Below, one piece after another: positions 48,655-57,035 of a stretch of DNA of 64,000 nt. Position 1 is the first letter of the stretch. The number at the start of each line of letters is the position of its first letter. The DNA is from Thermoplasmata archaeon (GTDB taxonomy: Archaea; Thermoplasmatota; Thermoplasmata; Lutacidiplasmatales; UBA184): contig DAHUZZ010000009.1 of the NCBI GenBank assembly GCA_027314915.1, positions 4,935 through 68,934 on the forward strand, given 5' to 3'. The notes beneath the pieces are model-generated. The model did no database searches, was not told the DNA's origin, and saw nothing but the letters and a program-made list of their open reading frames with translations. The position numbers and the translations under genes are program-made.

Positions 48655-48795
48655 TCGACTCCCTGCGGGAGCGCGCCACGCGGCGGCCTCGCACGGAGGG
48701 CGCGTCCATGGGGGGTCCCGGGGGACCGGCGCCCGCCGACGTTCCGTCCTCCGACGGTCGCCGCCCTTTAGGGCCGGACGGCCTTGGGAGCCCCG

Positions 48796-49191
48796 ATGCC
48801 GAAGCCCAAGGTGGAGTTCGTCTACGCCGGACTCCGCGTCCGCAACCTCGCCCGATCGCTGAACTTCTACCGTCGCATGGGCTTCACGGTCCACCAGCGG
48901 GGCACGATGGGCCACGGCGGCGTCTGGGTCCACCTGAGCTTCCCGGGAGCGGCCCAGCAGATCGAGCTCAACTACTACCCGCGCTCGAACCGGTACTTCG
49001 AGCCCTTCCGGCGCGGGACCGAGTTCGACCATTTCGGCTTCCGGGTCTCGGACGTGGAGGCGTGGGAGGCCGAACTTCGCCGGCGGAGGCTCCCCATCGT
49101 CGCCCGGATCCGCGAGCCCCACGAGAACATCGTGTACACGCGGGACCCCGACGGCAACTGGCTCGAGTTCTTCGGCCCGATACCGGAGTGA
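48796..49191 (+). CDS. VOC (glyoxalase-like) family protein
   Basis: The predicted 131-residue protein has the double beta-alpha-beta-beta-beta VOC fold: FVYAGLRVRNLARSLNFYRR, IELNYYPRSNRYFEP, GTEFDHFGFRVSDVEAW and ENIVYTRDPDGNWLEFFGP, with His and Glu at metal positions. It resembles methylmalonyl-CoA epimerase or glyoxalase I-like proteins. ATG 48796 is 28 nt after CCTTTAGGG. The region 48617-48767 otherwise holds only promoter sequence. Confidence 0.85.
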   Translation: MPKPKVEFVYAGLRVRNLARSLNFYRRMGFTVHQRGTMGHGGVWVHLSFPGAAQQIELNYYPRSNRYFEPFRRGTEFDHFGFRVSDVEAWEAELRRRRLPIVARIREPHENIVYTRDPDGNWLEFFGPIPE

Positions 49192-49225
49192 TCCGACCCG
49201 GGCCGACCGCCGACCGATCCCGGGC

Positions 49226-49774
49226 TCACTTCTTCAGACGGCGCCGGTGCGGCGGCGAAGCCCGCCGTCCCGAGAGCCCGCAGCGGCGCGCCAGGCGGCG
49301 GTGCTCCGCCGGCGAGATCCACTCGACCTTGAGGTAGTCGATCAGCTCCGGCTCGCTCATCCCGATCCGGCGGCCCTCCTTCACGGTGAACCGGTAGGCC
49401 TCGATCTCGGAGGGCGCATCCACGTAGCTCCGGTCGGGGTAGAAGAGCGGCTTCTTCCGCTGGAACTGGCGCACATGGCAGAGCTCGTGGACCACGTCCA
49501 GGTAGACGGTCCGGAACTCCGAGTCGTGGAGGTGGTGCGTGCTGATCAGGAGATGCCCGTCCACGTCGCTCGTGCCCATGTACCCGAACCGCGCCGAGAA
49601 GAACTCGACCCGGAGCCGCTTCAGGACCTCGGCGGTGCGCGCTCCGAAGAGCTCCCGGACCGCCGGGACCGACTCGAAGCCATGGAAGAACCGGGTGAAC
49701 GGGAGGAGCCGCGTGGGCGCGTCACGCTGGATCCTGACCCCGAGCCCTGCGTCCACCTTCACGGGAGCGACCAC
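49226..49774 (-). CDS. HExxH zinc-metalloprotease-like protein
   Basis: The 182-residue protein contains HELCHVRQF, a canonical HExxH zinc motif, with a downstream glutamate candidate in SEIEAYRF that could be the third ligand. The first part (LPFTRFFHGFESVPAVRELF) and HHLHDSEFRTVYLDVV are unassigned. No signal peptide is visible, so it is probably cytosolic. GTG 49774 is 27-28 nt from GATTTGTATCC. The family is not recognised beyond the zincin-like motif. Confidence 0.65.
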   Translation of the reverse strand: MVAPVKVDAGLGVRIQRDAPTRLLPFTRFFHGFESVPAVRELFGARTAEVLKRLRVEFFSARFGYMGTSDVDGHLLISTHHLHDSEFRTVYLDVVHELCHVRQFQRKKPLFYPDRSYVDAPSEIEAYRFTVKEGRRIGMSEPELIDYLKVEWISPAEHRRLARRCGLSGRRASPPHRRRLKK

Positions 49775-49899
49775 ACGGAGGTAGTGGCGGGGATACAAAT
49801 CCGATTCGGCGGGCCCGTCCCGCTCGGAGCCGCCCCCTCGGGATTCGAGGTCCGGAGGGTGGGGGAGGTCCGCGGGTTTTAGCCGTCCCGAGTCCGGTA

Positions 49900-50404
49900 G
49901 TGCCCTTCTCGCGGAAGCCGCGACCCGGCCCCCGTCCGCCTCCCGTCGGGGTCGATCGCGCGAAGAAGGCAGGGATGGGAACCACGGAGCCGGAGGACGC
50001 CGAAGAGCGGCTGCCGGCGGGCCGTCCTTCGTTCGAGGTCCCCCCGCGGAGGGTCGCGGCGCTCCTCGCCCTCTCCGCCTTCGTCCGTGACCTCGAGGAC
50101 CGGAACCCCTTCGCCGTGGCGGAGGGGAGCCCGAAGGACGCCGAGCCCTACCGGCTCTCGGCCCGGCTCGCGGCCGCGGCGAACGGGGAGATCGACGTCG
50201 ACTCGGTGCTCGGGGAGCTCCGCGAACCGCGGCTTCGTCCTGTCCGCCCTCGACCGCGCGCGTCTCGATGAGCTCCTCGCGGAGCTCGAGCGGGGTCTCG
50301 AGCCGGCGGACGGCCCCGACCGAGGGCCGCGCTCGCCCGACGTGCGGCGGAGGACCGGGGCCGGCGCGCGCCCTACGCCCCGTGGTGGTGGCTCAGGAGC
50401 TTGA
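49900..50404 (+). pseudogene. Hypothetical protein, interrupted by a frameshift
   Basis: Two overlapping frames together read like one small protein. The first has RVAALLALSAFVRDLEDRNP and GEIDVDSVLGELR. It appears to continue after a +1 shift near 50222 in the second frame as NRGFVLSALDRARLDELLAELERG. The joined protein would be mostly helical. GTG 49900 (about 22 nt from GGTTTTAGCC) or ATG 49975 may be the start. A sequencing or assembly error would give the same picture. The 3' end overlaps the convergent oxidoreductase gene. Confidence 0.4.
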
Positions 50405-50978
50405 ACCCGAAGTCGGGCCCGACCTTCGGGTCCTGGTAGGCCATCCGGAGGTTGAGGTAGCCGGGCGCCTCGAGCCACCGGGCGTTCTCGAGCGGTCCGG
50501 CGTCGGCCGGCGGGAAGCCGATCGCCGGGGCGAGCTCCTTCACCTGCTGCCTGGCCGCGGGGTCGTCCCCGGCGACGAGCGCCGCCCGCGGCTCCCCCTC
50601 GATCCGACCCTCGGTCATGTCCCGCGCGAAGACCGTGTTGAACGCCTTCACCACCTTGGCGTCCAGGAGCCAGCCCTGGAGCTCCTCCGCGGAGCTCTTC
50701 CGGGGGTTCCCGGCGAAGGACATCTCCGGACCGACCGCGTTCGAGACGTCGATGATCTTCTTGCCCCGGTGGTCCTTCCCCATCTCCTTGACCACGTTCT
50801 TCCGCTCCGCGTGGGGAACGGCCAGGATGATCGTGTCGGAGGCGGCCGCGACCCGCTCGACGCGCTCGGAGTCGTGGCCGCTGGTCTCGACCTCGTAGCC
50901 GGCCCGGCGCAGTCCCTCGGCGAGCGCGGTGCCGACGGGGCCTTCGCCGATGATGCCGATGTGGGGACGGTGCTCCAT
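50373..50978 (-). CDS. NADPH-dependent F420 reductase-like protein
   Basis: The 201-residue protein has the N-terminal Rossmann motif HIGIIGEGPVGTALAEGL and the pattern DTIILAVPH, KIIDVSNAVGPE and VVKAFNTVFARDM typical of the Fno family (F420H2:NADP oxidoreductase) and related NADP-binding proteins. Fno balances F420 and NADP pools. Some members of this fold act on other cofactors, so the F420 link is not proven. It lies downstream of a TetR gene on the same strand, with its own weak TATA box near 51025. Confidence 0.78.
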   Translation of the reverse strand: MEHRPHIGIIGEGPVGTALAEGLRRAGYEVETSGHDSERVERVAAASDTIILAVPHAERKNVVKEMGKDHRGKKIIDVSNAVGPEMSFAGNPRKSSAEELQGWLLDAKVVKAFNTVFARDMTEGRIEGEPRAALVAGDDPAARQQVKELAPAIGFPPADAGPLENARWLEAPGYLNLRMAYQDPKVGPDFGFKLLSHHHGA

Positions 50979-51062
50979 GCCTCCGCGACCGGCCCGCTCG
51001 GGCTTCCACCGAGACGGGGGGGCTATCCGGAAGGTTCGGCCGGGGAGATCCGGACCCGCCCT

Positions 51063-51677
51063 TCAGCCGGCGCCCCGGACGACGGCGATCGCGAGATCGC
51101 CGAGAAGCTTCGCCACGGCGGCGGCGCTCCGGTTCCCGTGGGAGAGGCTGTCGAACGTCTCGAAGCTCGTGAGCATCGCGAGCGTGTCCACGACCTCGGC
51201 GGAGGGCCCGTTCCCTCCCCCGCGCCTCGCTCCCCTCCGCGAGAGCAAGTTCCGGATCGCCTCCTGACGCCAGGTGTCCCGGTCCCTCGGGCCGGCGGTC
51301 GCGCCCGGGTAGATGACCCCGAGGGCGCGGATCCGCCGCAGCGTTACCCGGTCCGAGGCCCAGAACCCGGCGAAGGTCTCCACGAGCTTCCGCAGCGCCC
51401 GGTCCGGATCGGGCTCGAGGAAGACCTCGCGCATCCGCTCCATCCCCCCCCGGCCCGCCATGTGGTCGGCGAGGGCCTCGAGCAGCTCGGCGCGAGAGTG
51501 GAACTGGTAGTAGACCGTCATCCGGGAGACCCCGGCCCGCTTCGCGACCGCCTCCATCGAGAGGTCCTGGAGGTCGCCCTTCCCCCCGACGAGGGCGCGC
51601 ATCGCCTCGAGGATCTGGGTACGGGTCGTCTCGGCGAGGGCCCGCCGGCGGGAGCTGTCGTACCTGCGGGGCGCCAT
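51063..51677 (-). CDS. TetR family transcriptional regulator
   Basis: The 204-residue protein has the TetR helix-turn-helix near the N-terminus: RTQILEAMRALVGGKG, then LSMEAVAKRAGVSRMTVYYQ and FHSRAELLEALADHM, followed by a ligand-binding helical domain. It is divergent from an SDR gene and presumably controls it and itself. ATG 51677 is 26 nt from a CTCTTTGT element on the minus strand. The inducer is unknown. Confidence 0.88.
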   Translation of the reverse strand: MAPRRYDSSRRRALAETTRTQILEAMRALVGGKGDLQDLSMEAVAKRAGVSRMTVYYQFHSRAELLEALADHMAGRGGMERMREVFLEPDPDRALRKLVETFAGFWASDRVTLRRIRALGVIYPGATAGPRDRDTWRQEAIRNLLSRRGARRGGGNGPSAEVVDTLAMLTSFETFDSLSHGNRSAAAVAKLLGDLAIAVVRGAG

Positions 51678-51699
51678 CGCCGTCGGTAGACCTCCGGGA

Positions 51700-51746
51700 C
51701 AAAGAGATGATGGCGACATCGTTATTTAGTCTTACAGTCTATACAA
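51700..51746. promoter_or_regulatory. Divergent TetR/SDR promoter region
   Basis: A TATA-like CTCTTTGT (minus, near 51703) serves tetR, and GTTATTTAGT (plus, 51721-51730) serves the SDR operon at the leaderless distance of 26 nt. Just after the plus-strand box AGTCT occurs twice (AGTCTTACAGTCT), a direct repeat where a TetR operator would overlap the transcription start. Confidence 0.6.
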
Positions 51747-51750
51747 ATCG

Positions 51751-52545
51751 ATGAACGCGGACCCGAACGCCGGCCGCACGCTGCTCGCCCCGGACGCCTT
51801 CGCCGGAACGACCGCCCTCGTCCTCGGCGCGAGCCGGGGGATCGGGGCCGAGACCGCCCGGGCGTTCGCGCGGCACGGCGCGGACGTGGTCCTCGCGTCG
51901 CGCGACCGGCCGGCGCTCGAGCGGGTCCGGGCGCAGATCGTAGGGACGGGCGGCCGCGCGGTCGTTTGCCCCGTGGACCTCGAAGCGCCGGCCCGGGTCG
52001 CCGAGCTGGGAAGGTTCCTGCGCGAGGAGGTGGGCGGGCTCGATGTCGCCTTCAACAACGTGGGCGAGGGGCTCCGGCCCCGGCCGCTCGCCGAGATCGA
52101 GCCGGGCGAGTTCGAGCGGGTGCTCCGGGTGGGGGTGCAGGGGTTCTACCTCGCGCTCCGCGAGGAGATCCCGCTCCTGCTCGCGCGCGGAGGGGGCGCC
52201 ATCGTCAACATGTCCTCGACGGCGGGGCTCAGCGCGTTCGCCGGGGGCGCGGCGTACGTGACCGCGAAGCACGCGGTCATCGGGCTCACCAAGAGCGCGG
52301 CGCTCGACTATGCGCCGCGGGGGATCCGCGTGAACGCGGTCGCACCGGGCCCCATCGAGACCGACCGGCTCCTGTCGCTCCCCGGGGCCGAGCGCGACCG
52401 GGCGCGCCAGGCGGTCCCCTCCCGCCGGCTCGGCCAGCCGAAGGAGGTCGCGGAGGTCGTCCTCTGGCTCTGCTCGGCCTCGGCCTCCTTCGTCACGGGC
52501 ACGACCGTCGTCATCGACGGTGGTCGCATGGCGGGGTTCGCATGA
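51751..52545 (+). CDS. Short-chain dehydrogenase/reductase (SDR)
   Basis: The 264-residue classical SDR has ALVLGASRGIGAETARAFAR, the NNVG motif (FNNVGEG), the catalytic SSTAGLSAFAGGAAYVTAKH with Ser, Tyr and Lys, and NAVAPGPIETD. It is close in plan to 3-ketoacyl-ACP reductases and glucose dehydrogenase-like SDRs; the substrate is not readable. A TATA box lies 26 nt before the ATG. It is the first gene of a three-gene operon and is divergent from TetR. Confidence 0.92.
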   Translation: MNADPNAGRTLLAPDAFAGTTALVLGASRGIGAETARAFARHGADVVLASRDRPALERVRAQIVGTGGRAVVCPVDLEAPARVAELGRFLREEVGGLDVAFNNVGEGLRPRPLAEIEPGEFERVLRVGVQGFYLALREEIPLLLARGGGAIVNMSSTAGLSAFAGGAAYVTAKHAVIGLTKSAALDYAPRGIRVNAVAPGPIETDRLLSLPGAERDRARQAVPSRRLGQPKEVAEVVLWLCSASASFVTGTTVVIDGGRMAGFA

Positions 52546-53018
52546 CGGCCTCGGTCCGCCCCGCCGCGGCGGCGCCCTCGATCCGCTCCGTGCGGATCCT
52601 CGCCCTCCCGATGGTGATCCTGCTCGCCGTCGAGTTCCTCCTGGGCATGGCGCTCAACCTCTTCGTCGCGGTGGGGAACGGGAGCGCGGTGGCCGTCCTC
52701 TCGTCGAACCCCGTGCTCGTCGCGCACATCGTGGTCGCCCTCCTGCTCATCGGCCTCTCCGGGCGGGCGGTCGTGGGGTCCTTCCGCTACCCCGTCCGTT
52801 CGCTCCGGGTCGGAGCGGCCCTCGCGCTGGTCTCGTCCGTGGCCGCCACGCTCGCCGGCAGCTCCTTCACGTTCGGGGGCCAGAACGACGGGGCCTCCTA
52901 CGGCATGTCCGTCGCCTTCCTGGGCGTCCTGATCGGAGCGTTCCTCCTGCTCGGCCCGGTTGAGATGGCGGAGGCCGCGACCCCGCTCCCGGGCCGGTCG
53001 GAGGAGGTGCGGAGTTGA
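52542..53018 (+). CDS. Four-helix membrane protein, unknown
   Basis: The 158-residue protein has four hydrophobic segments (ILALPMVILLAVEFLLGMAL, VLVAHIVVALLLIGLSGRAV, AALALVSSVAATLAGSSFTF and SVAFLGVLIGAFLLLGPVEM). I do not recognise the family. A histidine lies in helix 2 (VAHIVV). It is coupled to the SDR gene by ATGA and to the SHOCT gene by TTGA, so it works with them or is regulated with them. Confidence 0.72.
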   Translation: MTASVRPAAAAPSIRSVRILALPMVILLAVEFLLGMALNLFVAVGNGSAVAVLSSNPVLVAHIVVALLLIGLSGRAVVGSFRYPVRSLRVGAALALVSSVAATLAGSSFTFGGQNDGASYGMSVAFLGVLIGAFLLLGPVEMAEAATPLPGRSEEVRS

Positions 53019-53383
53019 ACGCGGCCGAGGACCCCCCGGAGTGTTCCCGCGGTGGGTACGGGACCGGGATCCTGATGCTGCTCGCGCTCGGCGCGATCGT
53101 GGTCGTCGGGGTGGCCGTCGTCGCGTTCGCCCTCGCCGAAGGACGGCTTCCCGGCGGCCCGTACCCGTTCTTCGGGCCGTGGTTCCCCTTCGGGATCCTC
53201 TTCCTGTTCGTCCTGGTCGTCGTCGCCCTCCGCGGGGCGTTCTGGGGCCCGTGGGGCGGTCGCCGAGGCTTCGGCCGGTACGGAGACCCGGCCCGGGACC
53301 TCCTCCGTCGCCGGTATGCGGCGGGGGAGCTCCCCCGGGAGCAGTACCGGGAGATGCTCCGGGATCTCGAGGAGTCGCCCTAG
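53015..53383 (+). CDS. SHOCT-domain membrane protein
   Basis: The 122-residue protein has two hydrophobic helices (ILMLLALGAIVVVGVAVVAF and PFGILFLFVLVVVALRGAF), a Gly/Arg-rich linker, and a C-terminal SHOCT motif (LLRRRYAAGELPREQYREML), a short helical oligomerisation domain. It is the third gene of the SDR operon, starting with TTG overlapping the preceding stop (TTGA). The role is unknown; SHOCT membrane proteins are commonly small accessory proteins. Confidence 0.8.
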   Translation: MNAAEDPPECSRGGYGTGILMLLALGAIVVVGVAVVAFALAEGRLPGGPYPFFGPWFPFGILFLFVLVVVALRGAFWGPWGGRRGFGRYGDPARDLLRRRYAAGELPREQYREMLRDLEESP

Positions 53384-53426
53384 GGGTCCGTCGCGGCGGT
53401 CCCGCGGGCGCGAGCGGGGGCCCCGG

Positions 53427-54527
53427 TCAGTCCTCGCGCCAGCGGAAGACCCGGGTCGCGAGGAGCGCGAAGACCGCGGCCACGAGGAGCACCACGAGGG
53501 CGTTCGCGTAGACCGTCGCGGGGTCGTTGAAGATCATCGCCGCGTTGAGCCCGCTGATGACGTAGTACAGCGGGAGGACCCGGGCGACCGGGACGAGCCA
53601 GGCCGGGAAGAGGGAGACCGGGAAGAAGGTCCCCGAGAGGAACATCATGGGGAAGGTGATGATGTTGCCGATGACGCCGGCGCTCTCCGGCGTGCTCGAC
53701 ACCGAGCCGGCGAGCAGGCCGAGCGCCACGAAGAGGACCGGCGCCAGCAGGAGGAACGGGAGCGAGAGCCAGGTGATCGTGACCTCCGCGCCGAAGAGCC
53801 CGCGGCCCACCCCCACCAGGAGGACGGCGGACAGGAAGGCGAGGAGGATGTACCAGATGATCGTGGCCGTGAGCCACTCCGAGCGCGTGAGCGGGGTGAG
53901 CGCGAGCTGCCGGAAGAGCTTGTCGCGCTTCCAGGTGGAGCTGATGTTCACCATCGAGAACATCGGGCTCACCAGGACCGAGAAGCCGATGAGCCCCGGC
54001 ACGAGGTAGTCGATGTACTTGAAGCTCGAACTGCCGACGTTCACGCCGACCGGCAGGATCACCTCGGTCCCGTGCGCGAGGGCGAGGTTCGAGGCGGCCG
54101 CGGCGCCCTGGACCGCGCCCTGGACGAGCCCGGCCTCCGCCCCTGACGACGGGTTGGTGTACACGACGAGCCGCACGGGCGTGCGGTTCGCGACGTCGGA
54201 GGAGAACCCGGCGGGGAGGACCAGCCCGGAGCTCAGGCTGTTCGCCGCGAGATACTGCGAGAGGTTCCCCGCCGAGGCGGGCACGAAGCTCATCGAGACC
54301 GCCCCGGTCCGGTTGAGTGCGGCCAGGAACGCCTGGCTCGCCGGCGTCGTGTGGTCCAGGTTCTGCACCGCGAGCGGCGCCGCGCTGCTGCCCGTGTTCG
54401 AGAAGACCGCCCCGAAGATGAGGATCAGGATGATGGGGAAGATCAGCGAGAAGAACAGCCCGAGGGGGTTGCGGAGGTACCCCTTGGCGAACGCCGGGAA
54501 GTAGGCGAGGATCCGCCGCGGGTTCAT
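53427..54527 (-). CDS. ABC-2 type transporter permease
   Basis: The 366-residue permease has one N-terminal helix (FFSLIFPIILILIFGAVFSN), a large extracellular domain of about 150 residues rich in Thr, Ser and Val, then five helices with the conserved QLALTPLTRSEWLTATIIWY and FLSGTFFPVSLFPAWL elements. This YhhN/YhgE-like topology matches drug or antibiotic exporters. It is encoded just after its ATPase, overlapping the ATPase stop by ATGA. Confidence 0.88.
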   Translation of the reverse strand: MNPRRILAYFPAFAKGYLRNPLGLFFSLIFPIILILIFGAVFSNTGSSAAPLAVQNLDHTTPASQAFLAALNRTGAVSMSFVPASAGNLSQYLAANSLSSGLVLPAGFSSDVANRTPVRLVVYTNPSSGAEAGLVQGAVQGAAAASNLALAHGTEVILPVGVNVGSSSFKYIDYLVPGLIGFSVLVSPMFSMVNISSTWKRDKLFRQLALTPLTRSEWLTATIIWYILLAFLSAVLLVGVGRGLFGAEVTITWLSLPFLLLAPVLFVALGLLAGSVSSTPESAGVIGNIITFPMMFLSGTFFPVSLFPAWLVPVARVLPLYYVISGLNAAMIFNDPATVYANALVVLLVAAVFALLATRVFRWRED

Positions 54528-55468
54528 GGGGCGCCCCCGTTCTCACGGCCCCCGATGCGGAGCATCCCCTCGTCGATCCGGCCCACGAGCCGTAGGAAGA
54601 CGTCCTCCAGGGTCTCCCGGCGCGTCGAGAAGCTGTCCCAGCGGAGCCCGCTCGCGGAGACCGCCTCGAGCGCCCGGAGCGCCTCCGCCTTCGACCCGAG
54701 CTCGATCTCGACGCCGTTGGGGACCTCCTGCACGGTGAAGCCGAGCGGGCCGAGATGCCCGGCGAGCCCGGGGTCGCCCACGATCCGGAGCCGGTCGTGC
54801 CGGCCGTACCGGGTGATGATCTCGTCGGGGCGGCCCGTGGCGACGATCTTCCCGAGGTTGATGATCGAGATCCGGTCCGCGAGCTGCTCCGCCTCGTCCA
54901 GGTAGTGGGTCGTGAGGAAGACGGTCCTTCCCTCGGAGCGGAGGCGGCGGATCACCTCCCAGATGGACCGGCGCGCGCGGGGGTCGAGCCCCGTGGTGGG
55001 CTCGTCCAGGAAGCAGAGCTCGGGGTCGTTGACGAGCGCGAGCGCGACGCCCAGCTTCTGGCGCTGGCCGCCGCTCAGGACGTCGTAGTGGTCGTCCGCC
55101 TTGTCCGCGAGCTCCACGTGGGCGAGCAGCTCCGCGACGTCGGGCCGGACATCGAAGAGCCGCGCGTAGAGCTGGATCGCCTCGCGGGGCGTGAGCTTGG
55201 GGAAGAAGTGGAAGTCCTGCGGGGTGACCCCGATCCGGGTCCGGAGACGGTCGAGCTCGTGCCAGGGATCGAGCCCGAGGACCCTCACGTCCCCGCCGGA
55301 GCGCTTCCTCAGCCCCTCGAGGATCTCGACGGTGGTGGTCTTGCCGGCCCCGTTCGGCCCGAGGAAGGAGAAGACCTCGCCCGGGCGGACCGAGAAGTCG
55401 ATCCCGTCGACCGCCCGGAGCGGCCCGTAGGACTTCACGAGCCCCGAGACCTCCACCGAGTCGACCAC
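54524..55468 (-). CDS. ABC transporter ATP-binding protein (DrrA-like)
   Basis: The 314-residue ATPase has Walker A GPNGAGKTTT, Q-loop region TPQDFHFFPKLTP, signature VLSGGQRQKLGVALALVNDP, Walker B LCFLDEPTTGLDPRAR and H-loop TTHYLDEAEQLAD. The C-terminal extension suits DrrA-type exporters. The start is GTG 55468, with GGAGGT ten bases upstream and GCTTTATCGG farther up. With the downstream ABC-2 permease it forms a second exporter besides the MarR-linked one. Confidence 0.92.
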   Translation of the reverse strand: MVDSVEVSGLVKSYGPLRAVDGIDFSVRPGEVFSFLGPNGAGKTTTVEILEGLRKRSGGDVRVLGLDPWHELDRLRTRIGVTPQDFHFFPKLTPREAIQLYARLFDVRPDVAELLAHVELADKADDHYDVLSGGQRQKLGVALALVNDPELCFLDEPTTGLDPRARRSIWEVIRRLRSEGRTVFLTTHYLDEAEQLADRISIINLGKIVATGRPDEIITRYGRHDRLRIVGDPGLAGHLGPLGFTVQEVPNGVEIELGSKAEALRALEAVSASGLRWDSFSTRRETLEDVFLRLVGRIDEGMLRIGGRENGGAP

Positions 55469-55582
55469 GGGCCCTCGAACCTCCGGCGGCCACCGCACCG
55501 AGGAGGTGGACCGATAAAGCGCGTCGGTCGAGCCCGGTCGACCCCCGGGCCCCGTTATCGACCCCGGCGCCCTTCCGGGGGC

Positions 55583-56107
55583 ATGCCCGCTCGGAAGCCG
55601 GGGGCGGCTCGGCTCAAGATCAACCGGTTCACGGTCATGGCCATGCTCCAAGCAGCCCGGGCCGCCGCACTCGACCTTCCCCGGCCGTCCGCCTACTCCT
55701 GGGGGCTCAACCGGGCCATCTTCTACGCGGCCGCCCAGCGCGGATTCCAGTCCCGGGGCGGCGGGGGCGAGGGCGGGGAGGACCGCAGGAAGGGCCCCCC
55801 GGCCGAGAACCTCTTCCGGCTCGGGGACGACGAGGCCTACGTCGACCCGTCGCGCCCGGGGCCCGTCTTCACGATCGGCGGGGAGACCCAGACCGCGGAG
55901 GAGTTCGAGCGGAAGATCGCCTCCCGGTTCGGGGGCGACCGGCCGTTCGAGGAGGCCTGGCACGAGGCGGAACAGATCGTCCGCTCCTTCGATGTCGCGA
56001 TCCTGAGGTCCCCCCGGGGGTTCTATGACGACGTCTACCGGCCCCGCCGGGACCAGCTCGTCGCCACGTGGACCGCGAAGTTCGGGAGCCCGCCCTCCCC
56101 CGAATGA
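55583..56107 (+). CDS. Conserved hypothetical protein
   Basis: The 174-residue product begins MPARKPGAARLKINRFTVMA and has a helical first part (LQAARAAALDLPRPSAYSWG), a Gly-rich linker, and a second helical part with IGGETQTAEEFERKIASRFG and EAWHEAEQIVRSF. ATG 55583 is 27 nt after CCGTTATCGA, so it is expressed from a leaderless transcript. I do not recognise the family. It overlaps the next gene by ATGA. Confidence 0.72.
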   Translation: MPARKPGAARLKINRFTVMAMLQAARAAALDLPRPSAYSWGLNRAIFYAAAQRGFQSRGGGGEGGEDRRKGPPAENLFRLGDDEAYVDPSRPGPVFTIGGETQTAEEFERKIASRFGGDRPFEEAWHEAEQIVRSFDVAILRSPRGFYDDVYRPRRDQLVATWTAKFGSPPSPE

Positions 56108-56445
56108 CCGCCGTTCCCGGGTCCACCGGCCTCGCCCGGATCCTCCCGGCGCTCGCCGCCTACCACCTGCTCCTCGTCGCCGGGGCCGTCCTCCTGCTCC
56201 TGGTCGGGGTCGGGCTCGCCGACCGGCTCCTCGCCCTCCCGGGGGTCGTCCTGGTGGCCGCGGGCCTGCTCACCCAGTTCGCGGTGGTCCGGTGGTCCCT
56301 GCACCGGTCCCCCCGCTCCGCGGCGGGGAGCGCGGCCATCGAACCTCGCCCGATGCTCTGCACGACCTGCGGCTGGAAGGGCACAGCGAGCTCGATCTTC
56401 TGCCCGAGGTGCCACCGGGTGCTCGTGCGGCCCTTCCGCGACTGA
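56104..56445 (+). CDS. Membrane protein with C-terminal zinc ribbon
   Basis: The 113-residue protein has two hydrophobic helices (YHLLLVAGAVLLLLVGVGLA and ALPGVVLVAAGLLTQFAVVR) and a zinc ribbon with CTTCGWKG and CPRCHRVL. It is coupled to the preceding gene by ATGA. Small membrane-ribbon proteins of this kind are not functionally understood. It is similar in plan to the protein at 29779-30321. Confidence 0.72.
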   Translation: MTAVPGSTGLARILPALAAYHLLLVAGAVLLLLVGVGLADRLLALPGVVLVAAGLLTQFAVVRWSLHRSPRSAAGSAAIEPRPMLCTTCGWKGTASSIFCPRCHRVLVRPFRD

Positions 56446-56584
56446 GCCCCGGGGGACCCCCACTCGGTGAGTCCCTATCCTCACCCTATTCGGCGGGGGC
56501 GGGGGAAGACGGTGGAGCGAGCCCGCGGAGGCAACCCGTGCCGCCAATCGGCCTCATATCGGCGCCCGTCCTGGGAGGTACGCC

Positions 56585-57031
56585 GTGACGGACCCGGAGT
56601 GGAGGCTGGATCGGGCGCTCCGCATCCTCCTGGTCGAGGACAACCGGGGCGACATCCGCCTCCTCGAGGAGACGCTCAAGGAGTGGACCGTCCCCACGAC
56701 CCTCTCGGTGGTGCGGGACGGGCTGGACGCGCTCGCCTACCTCCGCCGGACGAGCGACCTTCCCGAGGCGCCCCCCCCCGACGTGATCTTCCTCGACCTG
56801 ACGCTGCCCCGGATGGACGGTCGACGGGTCCTCGCCGAGGTCCGGTCCGACCCGAAGCTCAACGTGATCCCGGTCGTGATCTACACGGGCTCCCGCGCCG
56901 AGGACGACCTCAAGCTCGCCTTCAACTTCCGGGCCGACGGGTACCTGCGGAAGCCGCTCGCGCTCGGGGAGTTCGAGGCGCTGGTCCGACGGCTCGACCT
57001 CGGGGTGTCGACGCCCGTCGGCGCCCTCTAG
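56585..57031 (+). CDS. Stand-alone response-regulator receiver protein
   Basis: The 148-residue protein is a single REC domain: ILLVEDNRGDIRLLEETL with the acidic pair, VIFLDLTLPRMDGRRVL with the phosphoacceptor aspartate, VVIYTGSRAEDD with Thr, and GYLRKPLALGEF with the lysine. There is no output domain, so it likely passes phosphate or binds a partner, as with CheY-like proteins in Thermoplasmata phytochrome-type signalling. GTG has GGAGGT five bases upstream. A similar receiver lies convergently at 57036. Confidence 0.9.
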   Translation: MTDPEWRLDRALRILLVEDNRGDIRLLEETLKEWTVPTTLSVVRDGLDALAYLRRTSDLPEAPPPDVIFLDLTLPRMDGRRVLAEVRSDPKLNVIPVVIYTGSRAEDDLKLAFNFRADGYLRKPLALGEFEALVRRLDLGVSTPVGAL

Positions 57032-57035
57032 CGGT

